Shown here: positions 15,581 to 22,227 of the stretch, piece after piece
Layout of the letters: each line of letters opens with the position of its first letter
Numbering within the stretch: position 1 is the first letter of the stretch
Origin: JANOAR01 sp031411235
Lineage (GTDB): Bacteria; Verrucomicrobiota; Verrucomicrobiia; Verrucomicrobiales; Verrucomicrobiaceae
Length of the DNA stretch: 22,227 nucleotides
Assembly (NCBI GenBank): GCA_031411235.1
Contig: JANOAR010000193.1
Span: forward strand, 1-22,227
Direction: 5' to 3'
Notes under the pieces: generated by a model
The model's database searches: none
Seen by the model: only the letters and a program-made list of their open reading frames with translations
Told to the model about the DNA's origin: nothing
Made by a program: the position numbers and the translations under genes

Positions 15581-17596
15581 TCAATAAGCACTGCGCACAT
15601 TCCAAGTCTCCGTCAGCTCTGGCGATAGGTCGCTGATGAAGCGTGATGGCCTCATGACGATGTTGCCGTCGCGTGCTCGGTGATTGATGACGGGGTACAT
15701 CAGATACAGCTCATCCTTGGCTCGGGTTACGGTCACGTAGAACAATCGGCGCTCCTCTTCGAGGCCTTCCTCGCTGCCTTCTTCCAACACGCGTTTGTTG
15801 GGGAACATGCCCTCGGCGAGCCACACGGCGAAGACGACCTTCCACTCCAAACCCTTCGCCTGGTGGCCCGTCGTGAGCGTCACCGTTTTGCGCTCGGTCA
15901 TGTCGGCAGCGGGTGCGTTGTCGGTATCGACGCCGCTCAGCAGCGCGAGCTGACTCAGAAATTCCATCGCATCTTCATAGCGTAAGCTGAAGTCGGCGAG
16001 CTGTTCGAGATCCTGCATTCGCGACTCGGGGTTTTTGAATTCTGCATGAACATAGTCCTTGTACACGCCTTCGACGATGCTCGGGATCATCGCTGCGGGC
16101 GGCACGGGAACGCCATCCTTCATCAACTCATCGAGTGTGTAGGCCACTTGCTCCCATGTCTCTTTCGCCTTCGCGGGCACCTTCATCGCCAACAGAGAAT
16201 CACTGAACTTGCCCGTCATCGGTGTCTCGCGAGAGGCTTCGAGTTTGCACCAACTGCTCCACAACTTCATCGCGCTGGCGGTGCCGATCCCTGGGATCAG
16301 TCGCACGAGGCGCAGGAAGCTGATCTCATCCTGACGGTTGACCGCGAACTTCATAAAGGCCGCTACGTCCTTCACGTGAGCTTGCTCAAAGAAGCGCAGC
16401 CCGCTGGTGATGGCGAAGGGAATGCCGCGTGACATCAGCTCCATCTGGATCTCCATCGAATGGAAATGGGCGCGGTAGATGATGGCGATCTCATCCAGTT
16501 CCACACCCTCGTCTTGCAGCTCGGTGATGCGTTGCGAGATGAATTGTGCCTGCGCACTTCCGTTATCCACGGCCAGCAGGGCAGGTAGGAAACCCTTGCT
16601 CTCACGCGCTGCGATGAGGCTCTTGCGAATCTGCCCGCGATTCATGTCGATGGCGTCATTCGCCAGGGCCAGCACCTCGGGCACGCTGCGGTAATTGATC
16701 TCGATCTTGTACGTCTTCGCGCGTGGATAGCGCTCGCTGAAGTTCAGGATGTTGCCCACATCCGCGCCGCGCCATGAGTAGATGCTCTGCGCGTCATCGC
16801 CCACGACCATGAGGTTGCCCTCCTTGCCCGCGAGCATATCGATGAGGTCGCATTGCAGGGCATTGGTGTCCTGGAATTCATCGACGAGGACGAACTGAAA
16901 CTGCCGCTGGTAGTACTCGCGCAGGTCATCATTCTCCGCCAGCAGCCGCACGACTTGCACCAGCAGATCATCGAAGTCCATGCTGTTGGTTTCCAGCTTC
17001 TTATCCTTATAAGCCTGCTGCACGGCGTGGATGTCGTCCTCCACTTCTTCAAAGTACGGGTAGCGCTTGTCGAGGATCTCTTGCAGTGGGCAGCAGATGT
17101 TTTCAGCCAATGAGAACATGTCCGCGAGCACTTCGGGCTTGGGGAATTTGTATGTTTCCTTGTCGATCTTGGCAGCACTGACGACCGTGCCGATGAGGTC
17201 ACTTTGGTCTTCGCGATCCATGATGGAGAAGCCGCGCCGATAGCCGAGGCGCTCGCAGTGCAGCCGTAGGATGCGATTGCCAATGCTATGAAACGTGCCG
17301 CCCCAGAGCCGCACGGTTTCGAGGTTTAGCAGTGTCCGCACGCGCTCCAGCATCTCCCTCGCCGCCTTGTTGGTGAAGGTGAGCAGCAGGATGTTTTCCG
17401 CCTGGATGCCATTGTCGAGAAGGTAGGCCACGCGGTAGGTGAGCGTGCGCGTCTTGCCACTGCCCGCGCCTGCGATGACGAGGGCTTGCCCCGGCGCACT
17501 GATCACCGCCGCATGTTGGGCTTCATTGAGTTCAGCCTTGTAGTCGATGCCCGAGGTCGTGCCTCGGGTGGTGTGAAGAGTGTAGTCGCGAGCCAT
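15581..17596 (-). CDS. UvrD/PcrA/Rep-type ATP-dependent DNA helicase
   Basis: 671 residues from ATG at 17596 (MARDYTLHTT); an in-frame GTG at 17629 would add 11 residues. This is a superfamily 1A 3'-5' helicase acting in repair or replication restart. The motifs are complete: LNEAQHAAV (Q motif), Walker A AGAGSGKT at 42-49, TFHSIGNRIL (motif Ia region), VDEFQDTN (motif II), GDDAQSIYSWRGAD (motif III), YRSVPEVL (motif IV region), TGHQAKGLEWKVVF (motif V) and EERRLFYVTVTRAKDEL (motif VI). Length and architecture fit UvrD/PcrA/Rep but I cannot choose among them; AddA and RecB are excluded by size and by lack of a nuclease domain. It is divergent from the trans-sulfuration gene; the stop is only 57 bases from the Uma2 start on the same strand. 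Confidence 0.93.
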   Translation of the reverse strand: MARDYTLHTTRGTTSGIDYKAELNEAQHAAVISAPGQALVIAGAGSGKTRTLTYRVAYLLDNGIQAENILLLTFTNKAAREMLERVRTLLNLETVRLWGGTFHSIGNRILRLHCERLGYRRGFSIMDREDQSDLIGTVVSAAKIDKETYKFPKPEVLADMFSLAENICCPLQEILDKRYPYFEEVEDDIHAVQQAYKDKKLETNSMDFDDLLVQVVRLLAENDDLREYYQRQFQFVLVDEFQDTNALQCDLIDMLAGKEGNLMVVGDDAQSIYSWRGADVGNILNFSERYPRAKTYKIEINYRSVPEVLALANDAIDMNRGQIRKSLIAARESKGFLPALLAVDNGSAQAQFISQRITELQDEGVELDEIAIIYRAHFHSMEIQMELMSRGIPFAITSGLRFFEQAHVKDVAAFMKFAVNRQDEISFLRLVRLIPGIGTASAMKLWSSWCKLEASRETPMTGKFSDSLLAMKVPAKAKETWEQVAYTLDELMKDGVPVPPAAMIPSIVEGVYKDYVHAEFKNPESRMQDLEQLADFSLRYEDAMEFLSQLALLSGVDTDNAPAADMTERKTVTLTTGHQAKGLEWKVVFAVWLAEGMFPNKRVLEEGSEEGLEEERRLFYVTVTRAKDELYLMYPVINHRARDGNIVMRPSRFISDLSPELTETWNVRSAY

Positions 17597-17619
17597 TGAA
17601 TCATGGTGCCTTAACGACG

Positions 17620-17687
17620 GCGAAGGCACGATGCAACTACTCGTCCCAGTGTTGGGACGAGTAGTTGCGCCACCCCATCGCCTTCGC
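17620..17687. repeat. Perfect 16-bp hairpin inside a larger palindrome between divergent genes
   Basis: GCAACTACTCGTCCCA (17633-17648) and TGGGACGAGTAGTTGC (17653-17668) pair perfectly over 16 bp with a GTGT loop. Outer arms GCGAAGGC (17620-17627) and GCCTTCGC (17680-17687) are also complementary, so the whole intergenic segment is a nested palindrome. Because the flanking genes point away from each other, a terminator role is unlikely, and no T run follows on either strand. It could be a REP-like element, a dimeric operator for one or both genes, or a 5'-UTR structure. Confidence 0.82.
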
Positions 17688-17703
17688 TACTGCATCGACC
17701 GCC

Positions 17704-18843
17704 ATGCATTTTGAAACACGCTCCATCCACCTCGGCCACGACTACCGCGAGGAGACAGGCGCGGTCATCCCGCCCGTCTTTCTCACGTCCACCTTTGAAT
17801 ACGAGAACGCCCACGGCTTCGACTACACGCGCAGTGGCAACCCCAACTTCCGCAACCTCCAGGAGCAGCTCGCTTCGCTCGAAGGCGCGGCGCATTGCTG
17901 TGTCTTTGCCAGCGGAGTGTCGGCCATCACAGCGGTGGTTTCTACGTTAAAGAGCGGCGACATCGTGCTCGCGGAGGAGAACGTCTATGGCTGCACCTAC
18001 CGGCTCTTTGCGCGTGTGTTCGAGAAGTTTGGCGTCCGCCCTGTGTATATGGATTTCACTGATACGGCGAACTACGCGAAGATCGCCGAGCTGAAGCCCG
18101 CGCTGGTATGGATCGAATCGCCGACGAATCCGATGCTGAAGATCATCGACATCGCCGCCATCTCGGCAGCAGCGCGTGCGGTGGGCAGCACGGTCATCGT
18201 CGATAACACCTTCGCCTCCAGTTACGTCCAGCGCCCCATCGAACTGGGGGCGCATCTCTCGCTGCTGAGCACGACGAAGTACACCAATGGCCATAGCGAT
18301 GCGCTGGGCGGTGCGGTGTGCAGCAATGACCCCGAGTGGCAGGAGAAGATGATCTTCGCGCAGAAAGCGCTGGGCTTGCAGCCTTCGCCCTTCGACTGCT
18401 GGTTGATCTCGCGTGGGCTGAAAACGCAGTCGTTGCGCATGGAGCGACACAGTAGCAATGCCCTCGCACTGGCGACTCGTTTGGAGCAAACCGACGGCGT
18501 GCGCTGGGTGCGATACCCTTTCCTCGACTCGCATCCACAGCAGGCGCTGGCCAAGCAGCAGATGAGCTTGGGCAGTGGCATCATCACAGCGGATCTAGGA
18601 CTCGGTGCGGAGGCCGTGCAGCAGTTTATGAAAGCCTCGCGCTACTTCACCAAGGCGGAGAGCCTCGGTGGTATCGAGAGCCTAATCTGCCACCCCGCGA
18701 CGATGACTCACGCCAGCGTGCCACGCGAGGTGCGCGAGGCCGTGGGCATCACCGATGGCGTCGTGCGCTTCTCAGTGGGCATCGAGCACATCGACGATCT
18801 CTGGAGTGATGTGGTGAATGCGCTGGCCGTGGCACGCGGGTAG
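17704..18843 (+). CDS. Trans-sulfuration PLP enzyme (cystathionine gamma-synthase / beta-lyase / gamma-lyase family)
   Basis: 379 residues, the usual length for Cys/Met-metabolism PLP enzymes. ATG at 17704 gives MHFETRSIHLGHDY; a TTG at 17665 would lie inside the hairpin and is rejected. Family marks: YTRSGNPN at 41-48 (Tyr41 and Arg43 bind the PLP phosphate of the neighbouring subunit), ASGVSAI near 69, ENVYGCTYRLF near 92-102, ESPTNP at 138-143, VDNTFAS at 166-172 with Asp167, and the PLP lysine in STTKYTNGHSD (Lys192). The C-terminal SLGGIESL, HPATMTHASV and GVVRFSVGIE segments are typical of the family. Sequence reading alone does not separate synthase from lyase. The function is methionine/cysteine interconversion in the cytoplasm. 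It stands alone, divergent from the helicase. Confidence 0.94.
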   Translation: MHFETRSIHLGHDYREETGAVIPPVFLTSTFEYENAHGFDYTRSGNPNFRNLQEQLASLEGAAHCCVFASGVSAITAVVSTLKSGDIVLAEENVYGCTYRLFARVFEKFGVRPVYMDFTDTANYAKIAELKPALVWIESPTNPMLKIIDIAAISAAARAVGSTVIVDNTFASSYVQRPIELGAHLSLLSTTKYTNGHSDALGGAVCSNDPEWQEKMIFAQKALGLQPSPFDCWLISRGLKTQSLRMERHSSNALALATRLEQTDGVRWVRYPFLDSHPQQALAKQQMSLGSGIITADLGLGAEAVQQFMKASRYFTKAESLGGIESLICHPATMTHASVPREVREAVGITDGVVRFSVGIEHIDDLWSDVVNALAVARG

Positions 18844-18926
18844 CCCGTAGGCACAGCCAAGCAGTACGGGATGTGGCTTCGACTTGAGTCGAATTCAGTC
18901 GGAGGCTAGCAGAAGCTGGCTGCGCG

Positions 18927-19676
18927 TCACTTCGCGCCCAGCAGTTCCTTGATGCGGATATTCCGAAACTGCACAAGCGAGGCACCCCATTCGCCGTTCT
19001 TGCGCTCGGGGTGAAGTTGAAGCGCCAGCGGCCCCTGGCGCGGAACACCCGGCAGCTCCGCGTGGTCGATGATGAGGTGGTCGTTGAGCGTGACGTTCAG
19101 GCGCTCGCCCTTCATGACGATGTGGAAGGTGTTCCACTCGCCAATCGGTCGATCGGCTTTCAATTTTGGAGTCGCATCAGCATGAACCTTGGCGCTGAAC
19201 GCGGGGTCGGTGCGGTAGCCCCAGACCTCGCCTGAGCCAACCGGCCAGCACCAGATGTTCACCTGTGACTTGTGCTGCCCACGCAGGAACACGCCCGAGT
19301 CCGTGTTCGGCGCGGTGACGACCCCCACGTTGCCAGCCTCGTCCTTCTTGTAGCTGCCATCGGGCAGGATGAGGCGCGCCTTCGGATTGACGAAGGGCGT
19401 CTCCTTGATGCGCCAATCCACCCATAACTCAAAGTCGCCGTATTCCTTCGTCGTCCAGAGATTGTGGTCGCCCTTGTCATCGCCCTGCGGGTTACAGTCG
19501 ATGACACCGTCCACCACGCTCCACTGCGGATCGTTGGCCTGGCGAGTCGTCCAGCCTTCCAGGTTTTTGCCGTTGAACAGCGACACGAAATCTGGTGATA
19601 CAGGTGGCCCAGAGTGAACATCGCCGATGGCGAGCAAGCTGAGGATGACGGAGGTGAGGAGCGTTGGTTGATACAT
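18927..19676 (-). CDS. DUF1080 / 3-keto-disaccharide hydrolase family secreted protein
   Basis: 249 residues from ATG at 19676 with a signal peptide (MYQPTLLTSVILSLLAIGDVHS, then GPPV). The DUF1080 fold spans nearly all of the mature protein: LFNGKNLEGW at 33-42, SGVFLRG at 127-133, EWNTFHIVMKGERLNVTLND at 180-199, and the closing block PGVPRQGPLALQLH (209-222) with VQFRNIRIKEL (235-245). Some family members cleave 3-keto-disaccharides after a dehydrogenase has oxidised C3; for this one the substrate is unknown. It starts 25 bases after the stop of the SDR gene on the same strand, which suggests one transcript. Confidence 0.92.
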   Translation of the reverse strand: MYQPTLLTSVILSLLAIGDVHSGPPVSPDFVSLFNGKNLEGWTTRQANDPQWSVVDGVIDCNPQGDDKGDHNLWTTKEYGDFELWVDWRIKETPFVNPKARLILPDGSYKKDEAGNVGVVTAPNTDSGVFLRGQHKSQVNIWCWPVGSGEVWGYRTDPAFSAKVHADATPKLKADRPIGEWNTFHIVMKGERLNVTLNDHLIIDHAELPGVPRQGPLALQLHPERKNGEWGASLVQFRNIRIKELLGAK

Positions 19677-19701
19677 AGTGGTGAGGATTGAAATGGGCAG
19701 C

Positions 19702-20475
19702 CTAGAAGCGACCCCCGTCCACCATGAACTGCTGGGCCGTGCAGGCGGCACCATCGTCGGCGGCGAGGAAGAGCACCATCTGCGCGAACTCGTCCGGCAT
19801 GATCCGCCGCTTGATCGCCTGATCCCGCATCGTGCCCGCCTCGCCCTCCGGCGACCACCACTTGGTGAGCTGCCTCTCGGTGGGCACCCAGCCAGGCAGC
19901 ACGGTGTTCACCCGCACGCCGTGGAGTCCGAAGGTGCGGGCCATAGTGCGCGTGATGCCTTCCACCGCTGACTTCGCGATGGCGTAACCAGGGAAGAAAT
20001 CCTCCTGCATCATGTAGCTGCTGGAGCCGATGTTGATCACAGAGCCATGGGCGGCGGCGATCATCTGCGGGGCCAGTGCCTGAATGGTGAAAAAGTAGTG
20101 GCGCAGGTTGGTATTGATCCGGTCATCGAAATACTCCGGGGTCATCTCCTGCCAGTCATGGCGGTCATCGTTGGCGGCATTGTTAACCAGCACCGTTACA
20201 CCCCCGAGGTCTTCAACAGCCGCTGCACAGGCGGTCCGCAGCGCTCCGATGTTGAGGAGATCCACCTCATAAAACAACGGTGCATGAGCCGCGCCCGCGT
20301 CGATGCAGCGCTGAATCGTGGCCTTGGCATAGGCCACGTTTTTGTCCACAAAGGCCACACGACTGCCCTGGCGTGCGAACTGCTCAACAATCGCGCTGCC
20401 GATGCCATCAGCCCCTCCAGTGACGAACACGGTGCGGTTAACGAGAGAAGGATAACTGGCGTATGGGGTAGGCAT
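19702..20475 (-). CDS. SDR oxidoreductase similar to aldose (xylose-type) 1-dehydrogenases
   Basis: 257 residues from ATG at 20475 (MPTPYASYPS); a further 11 upstream codons are open but unlike the family. Classical short-chain dehydrogenase: cofactor loop TGGADGIG at 19-26, Asp45 after beta strand 2 (VAFVDKN) suggesting NAD rather than NADP, VNNAANDDRHDW at 97-108, catalytic Ser in INIGSSSY (about 151-152), and Tyr164/Lys168 in YAIAK. The DDRHDW-MTPEYFDDRINTNLRH region and VLPGWVPTERQ with WWSPEGE strongly recall Caulobacter D-xylose 1-dehydrogenase and related enzymes that oxidise aldoses to lactones. The exact sugar is not known. It is followed 25 bases later by the DUF1080 gene. The protein is cytoplasmic: no signal is seen. 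Confidence 0.93.
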   Translation of the reverse strand: MPTPYASYPSLVNRTVFVTGGADGIGSAIVEQFARQGSRVAFVDKNVAYAKATIQRCIDAGAAHAPLFYEVDLLNIGALRTACAAAVEDLGGVTVLVNNAANDDRHDWQEMTPEYFDDRINTNLRHYFFTIQALAPQMIAAAHGSVINIGSSSYMMQEDFFPGYAIAKSAVEGITRTMARTFGLHGVRVNTVLPGWVPTERQLTKWWSPEGEAGTMRDQAIKRRIMPDEFAQMVLFLAADDGAACTAQQFMVDGGRF

Positions 20476-20707
20476 GATCGTGACTGTTAGGCACTGAGGC
20501 TGCGGCAAAAGGCAGAAGAGTTGCGGCGCAATTCATAGCAAGTGTCGATGATGCGGGAAAACCTGAGACATCGAGAAGGCTGGCGGTTGGCCAGGAGGTT
20601 TTCAATGAACCCCGAGCCCACAGCAACCGAAGCCTTCCCCTGACCTTTGGCGCACGGGTAGCCAGTAGGCACTGGTCAAGCGCCTCAGTAGGGCAGGGGC
20701 ACTGGCC
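20476..20707. other. Intergenic region between clpX and the SDR gene
   Basis: 232 bases on the 3' side of clpX and the 5' side of the SDR gene, both leftward. Only a short hairpin (CCAGT 20662-20666, ACTGG 20671-20675, loop AGGC) is visible; it lacks a T run. About 60-codon frames exist on the minus strand but none looks like a protein. The SDR promoter should be here, but I see no convincing one. Confidence 0.4.
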
Positions 20708-22003
20708 TCATGCGGCTTGCCGTTCGGACTTCTTTTTCAGCACGGCGGGCCGCTCGCCTTTCACCACGGCTTCGGTGATGGTGACGCTCTTCACATCGGC
20801 GCGGCTGGGGATTTCGAACATCGCATCGAGCATGATGCGCTCGAAAACACTGCGCAGACCGCGTGCGCCAGTGCCGCGTTTCACGGCATCTTTGGCAAAG
20901 GCGAGCATGGCTTCTTTATTCACGATGAGATCGACGCCATCCATCGCGAAGAGCTTGGCATACTGCTTGAGTAGCGCGTTCTTCGGCTCGGTGAGTACGC
21001 GGATCAGCTCGGCCTCGGTGAGGGCTTCCATGGAGCATTCGACGGGTAGGCGGCCGATGAATTCGGGGATGAGACCGAAGGCCAGCAAGTCCTCGGGCTC
21101 TACGGCAGGCTTGCGCTTTTGTTCGGCCTCGGACTTCTCCTGCGCGACGGCGTCGATGGTCGCTCCATAGCCCATGACCTTGCGGCCACGACGGCGCTCC
21201 ATGATTTTATCGAGTCCCACGAAGGCTCCGCCGCAGATGAACAGGATATTCTCGGTGTTCACCTGGATGTACTCCTGCTGCGGATGCTTGCGCCCACCCT
21301 GCGGTGGCACGTTGCAGACGGTGCCTTCGATGATTTTTAGAAGCGCTTGCTGGACGCCCTCGCCCGACACATCGCGAGTGATACTGACGTTCTCGGTCTT
21401 GCGCCCGATCTTGTCGATTTCATCCACATAGATGATACCGATCTCGGCGCGGCTCACGTCATAGTCAGCGGCTTGCAGCAGGCGAAGCACGATGTTTTCC
21501 ACGTCTTCGCCCACGTAACCTGCCTCGGTGAGTGTGGTGGCATCGGCGATGCTGAAGGGAACGTTCAGCACCTTCGCCAAAGTCTTGGCGAGCAGGGTCT
21601 TGCCACAGCCCGTGGGGCCTAGCAGCAGGATATTGCTCTTCTCGATCTCGACTTCGTTCGGGTCAGGTAGGGGCGAAGATTTTTTTGAAGCATTGCGGGC
21701 GGCCTGGGCCTGCGAGTGGAGGATGCGCTTGTAGTGGTTGTGGACGGCGACACTGAGCACTTTTTTTGCATGGGTCTGGCCGATGACATGCAAATCCAGC
21801 GAGGCCATGATGTCAGCAGGCCGGGGCACGATGAGTGGCGGGTAATTCTCAGCCTCTTGTGCGGCTTCCTTTTCGAGGATGCCACGGCAAACGCCGATGC
21901 AGTTGTCGCAAATATAGACGCCAGGGCCAGCAATGAGCTTCTTGACCTCGGCGTGGCTTTTACCGCAGAAGGAACAGATGGTGAGATTCGAGGCACGGGC
22001 CAT
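20708..22003 (-). CDS. clpX: ATP-dependent Clp protease ATP-binding subunit ClpX
   Basis: 431 residues. ClpX unfolds proteins and feeds them to the ClpP peptidase. ATG at 22003 is chosen because the N-terminal zinc domain starts there: Cys10, Cys13, Cys32 and Cys35 in CSFCGK and CDNCIG. The AAA+ domain shows Walker A GPTGCGKT at 129-136, pore loop GYVG at 162-165, Walker B IIYVDEID at 190-197, the RKH loop at 238-240, and FGLIPEFIGRLP with TGARGLRS (sensor 2) further on. The ClpP-docking tripeptide, IGF in E. coli, reads M277-G278-Y279 here. The C terminus is Lys/Arg-rich. The 224 bases upstream contain no clpP frame, unlike the common clpP-clpX order. Confidence 0.97.
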   Translation of the reverse strand: MARASNLTICSFCGKSHAEVKKLIAGPGVYICDNCIGVCRGILEKEAAQEAENYPPLIVPRPADIMASLDLHVIGQTHAKKVLSVAVHNHYKRILHSQAQAARNASKKSSPLPDPNEVEIEKSNILLLGPTGCGKTLLAKTLAKVLNVPFSIADATTLTEAGYVGEDVENIVLRLLQAADYDVSRAEIGIIYVDEIDKIGRKTENVSITRDVSGEGVQQALLKIIEGTVCNVPPQGGRKHPQQEYIQVNTENILFICGGAFVGLDKIMERRRGRKVMGYGATIDAVAQEKSEAEQKRKPAVEPEDLLAFGLIPEFIGRLPVECSMEALTEAELIRVLTEPKNALLKQYAKLFAMDGVDLIVNKEAMLAFAKDAVKRGTGARGLRSVFERIMLDAMFEIPSRADVKSVTITEAVVKGERPAVLKKKSERQAA

Positions 22004-22094
22004 AGGGGGGATTATTTGGGGGTGGGCGGACACACTCTCGCACGAATGTGGAGCGAGTAGCAAGGGAAGAACTTCTCAGCAAATAACACCGCAG

Positions 22095-22173
22095 TGCCTC
22101 ATTGAAAAGGACACCGAAAGGGTAGCGACCGGGAGGCAGGGATAGAGTCGATGCCTCATAAATGAGGACACCG
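22095..22173. repeat. Two imperfect 22-bp direct repeats upstream of clpX
   Basis: TGCCTCATTGAAAAGGACACCG (22095-22116; split here as TGCCTCAT, TGAAA, AGGACACCG) recurs at 22152-22173 as TGCCTCAT, AAATG, AGGACACCG, 57 bases apart with 4 mismatches all in the middle. The second copy contains the palindrome CCTCAT-AA-ATGAGG. They lie 92 and 149 bases before the clpX start. They could be binding sites for a regulator or remnants of a dispersed repeat. Confidence 0.45.
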
Positions 22174-22190
22174 TGGCTGATGGAGCCACG
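22172..22190. promoter_or_regulatory. Short hairpin near the right edge
   Basis: CGTGGCT (22172-22178) and AGCCACG (22184-22190) form a 7-bp stem with a GATGG loop. On the plus strand it would enclose the GGAG (22182-22185) that precedes the possible start at 22195. On the minus strand it lies far upstream of clpX. No T run follows on either side, so it does not look like a terminator. Confidence 0.4.
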
Positions 22191-22194
22191 ACTG

Positions 22195-22227
22195 ATGAAA
22201 AAGAGCCTTGAAGACTACACGCGAGTG
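22195..22227 (+). CDS. Possible 5' end of a plus-strand gene, cut by window
   Basis: ATG at 22195 opens a frame (MKKSLEDYTRV) that is still open at the window edge, with GGAG ten bases upstream. In-frame ATGs also occur at 22180 and 22162. Only 11 codons are visible, too few to recognise a product. It would be divergent from clpX. It may be chance. Confidence 0.25.
   Translation, partial: MKKSLEDYTRV

Noticed and set aside
17633..17668. The perfect hairpin as an intrinsic terminator
   Set aside because: Flanking genes diverge from it and there is no T run on either strand.
18844..18926. TTCGACT-TG-AGTCGAA palindrome (18878-18893) as a bidirectional terminator between convergent genes
   Set aside because: The loop of two bases is too small for a stable hairpin and there is no T tract; it may be chance or a small binding site.
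20487..20672. Minus-strand frame of about 61 codons between clpX and the SDR gene
   Set aside because: Composition is Arg/Ser/Cys-rich without any domain or RBS, and other frames there are equally open; it reads as non-coding.
22004..22227. Open minus-strand frame upstream of clpX as the end of clpP
   Set aside because: The translated residues show no ClpP features and contain the repeats; it closes before clpX without family similarity.
1..22227. CRISPR array, tRNA/rRNA genes, prophage or transposase genes, toxin-antitoxin or known defence island
   Set aside because: No regularly spaced repeats, cloverleaf or rRNA sequence, or mobile-element protein was found by reading; the isolated Uma2 gene and the helicase are not enough to call a defence system.

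Overview
The window most likely comes from a GC-rich member of the Verrucomicrobiota (Verrucomicrobiae). This is inferred from gene content rather than any phylogenetic marker run: a GSDH-cytochrome c fusion of the planctomycete/verrucomicrobial type, a Tat-exported DUF1501 protein, a secreted PQQ-like propeller, a sulfatase and a DUF1080 protein, all common in PVC-group genomes, lie among ordinary housekeeping genes. Many genes lack a clear Shine-Dalgarno sequence, so several starts rest on homology or signal peptides.

Layout. 1-2689 (minus): a partial secreted sugar dehydrogenase with two CxxCH haem sites, preceded by a small DUF2752 membrane protein. 2747-10813 (plus): a Ser/Asn/Phe-rich lipoprotein, hisG, a 34-residue basic protein resembling ribosomal bS22/mS38 (4344-4448), a large TPR protein, then three exported proteins in a row (DUF1501, PQQ-like beta-propeller, sulfatase). 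10891-12621: panD (plus) and a class III aminotransferase (minus) meet tail to tail with a 6-base overlap. 12861-13481: a small predicted outer-membrane barrel with a strong intrinsic terminator. 13572-13692: an interspersed inverted repeat. 13771-17596: serS, a Uma2-family nuclease and a UvrD-type helicase. 17704-18843: a trans-sulfuration PLP enzyme, divergent from the helicase across a perfect 16-bp hairpin. 18927-20475 (minus): an SDR aldose dehydrogenase followed by a DUF1080 protein. 20708-22003 (minus): clpX. The last bases may hold the start of a divergent plus-strand gene.

How the genes fit together. Several encoded proteins are exported or oxidise sugars: the GSDH-cytochrome fusion, DUF1501, PQQ-like propeller, sulfatase, and the aldose dehydrogenase/DUF1080 pair. 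This fits growth on complex, possibly sulfated, polysaccharides. PanD makes beta-alanine, and the neighbouring aminotransferase belongs to the superfamily that consumes omega-amino acids, so a link is possible but unproven. HisG, SerS, ClpX and the helicase are housekeeping.

I see no phage, transposase, CRISPR array or rRNA/tRNA gene, and no convincing dedicated new defence or biosynthetic system. The points most worth following are the bS22-like micro-gene, the SDR-DUF1080 pair, the DUF1501 gene without its usual cytochrome partner, the aromatic-spaced lipoprotein, and the two palindromic intergenic elements.
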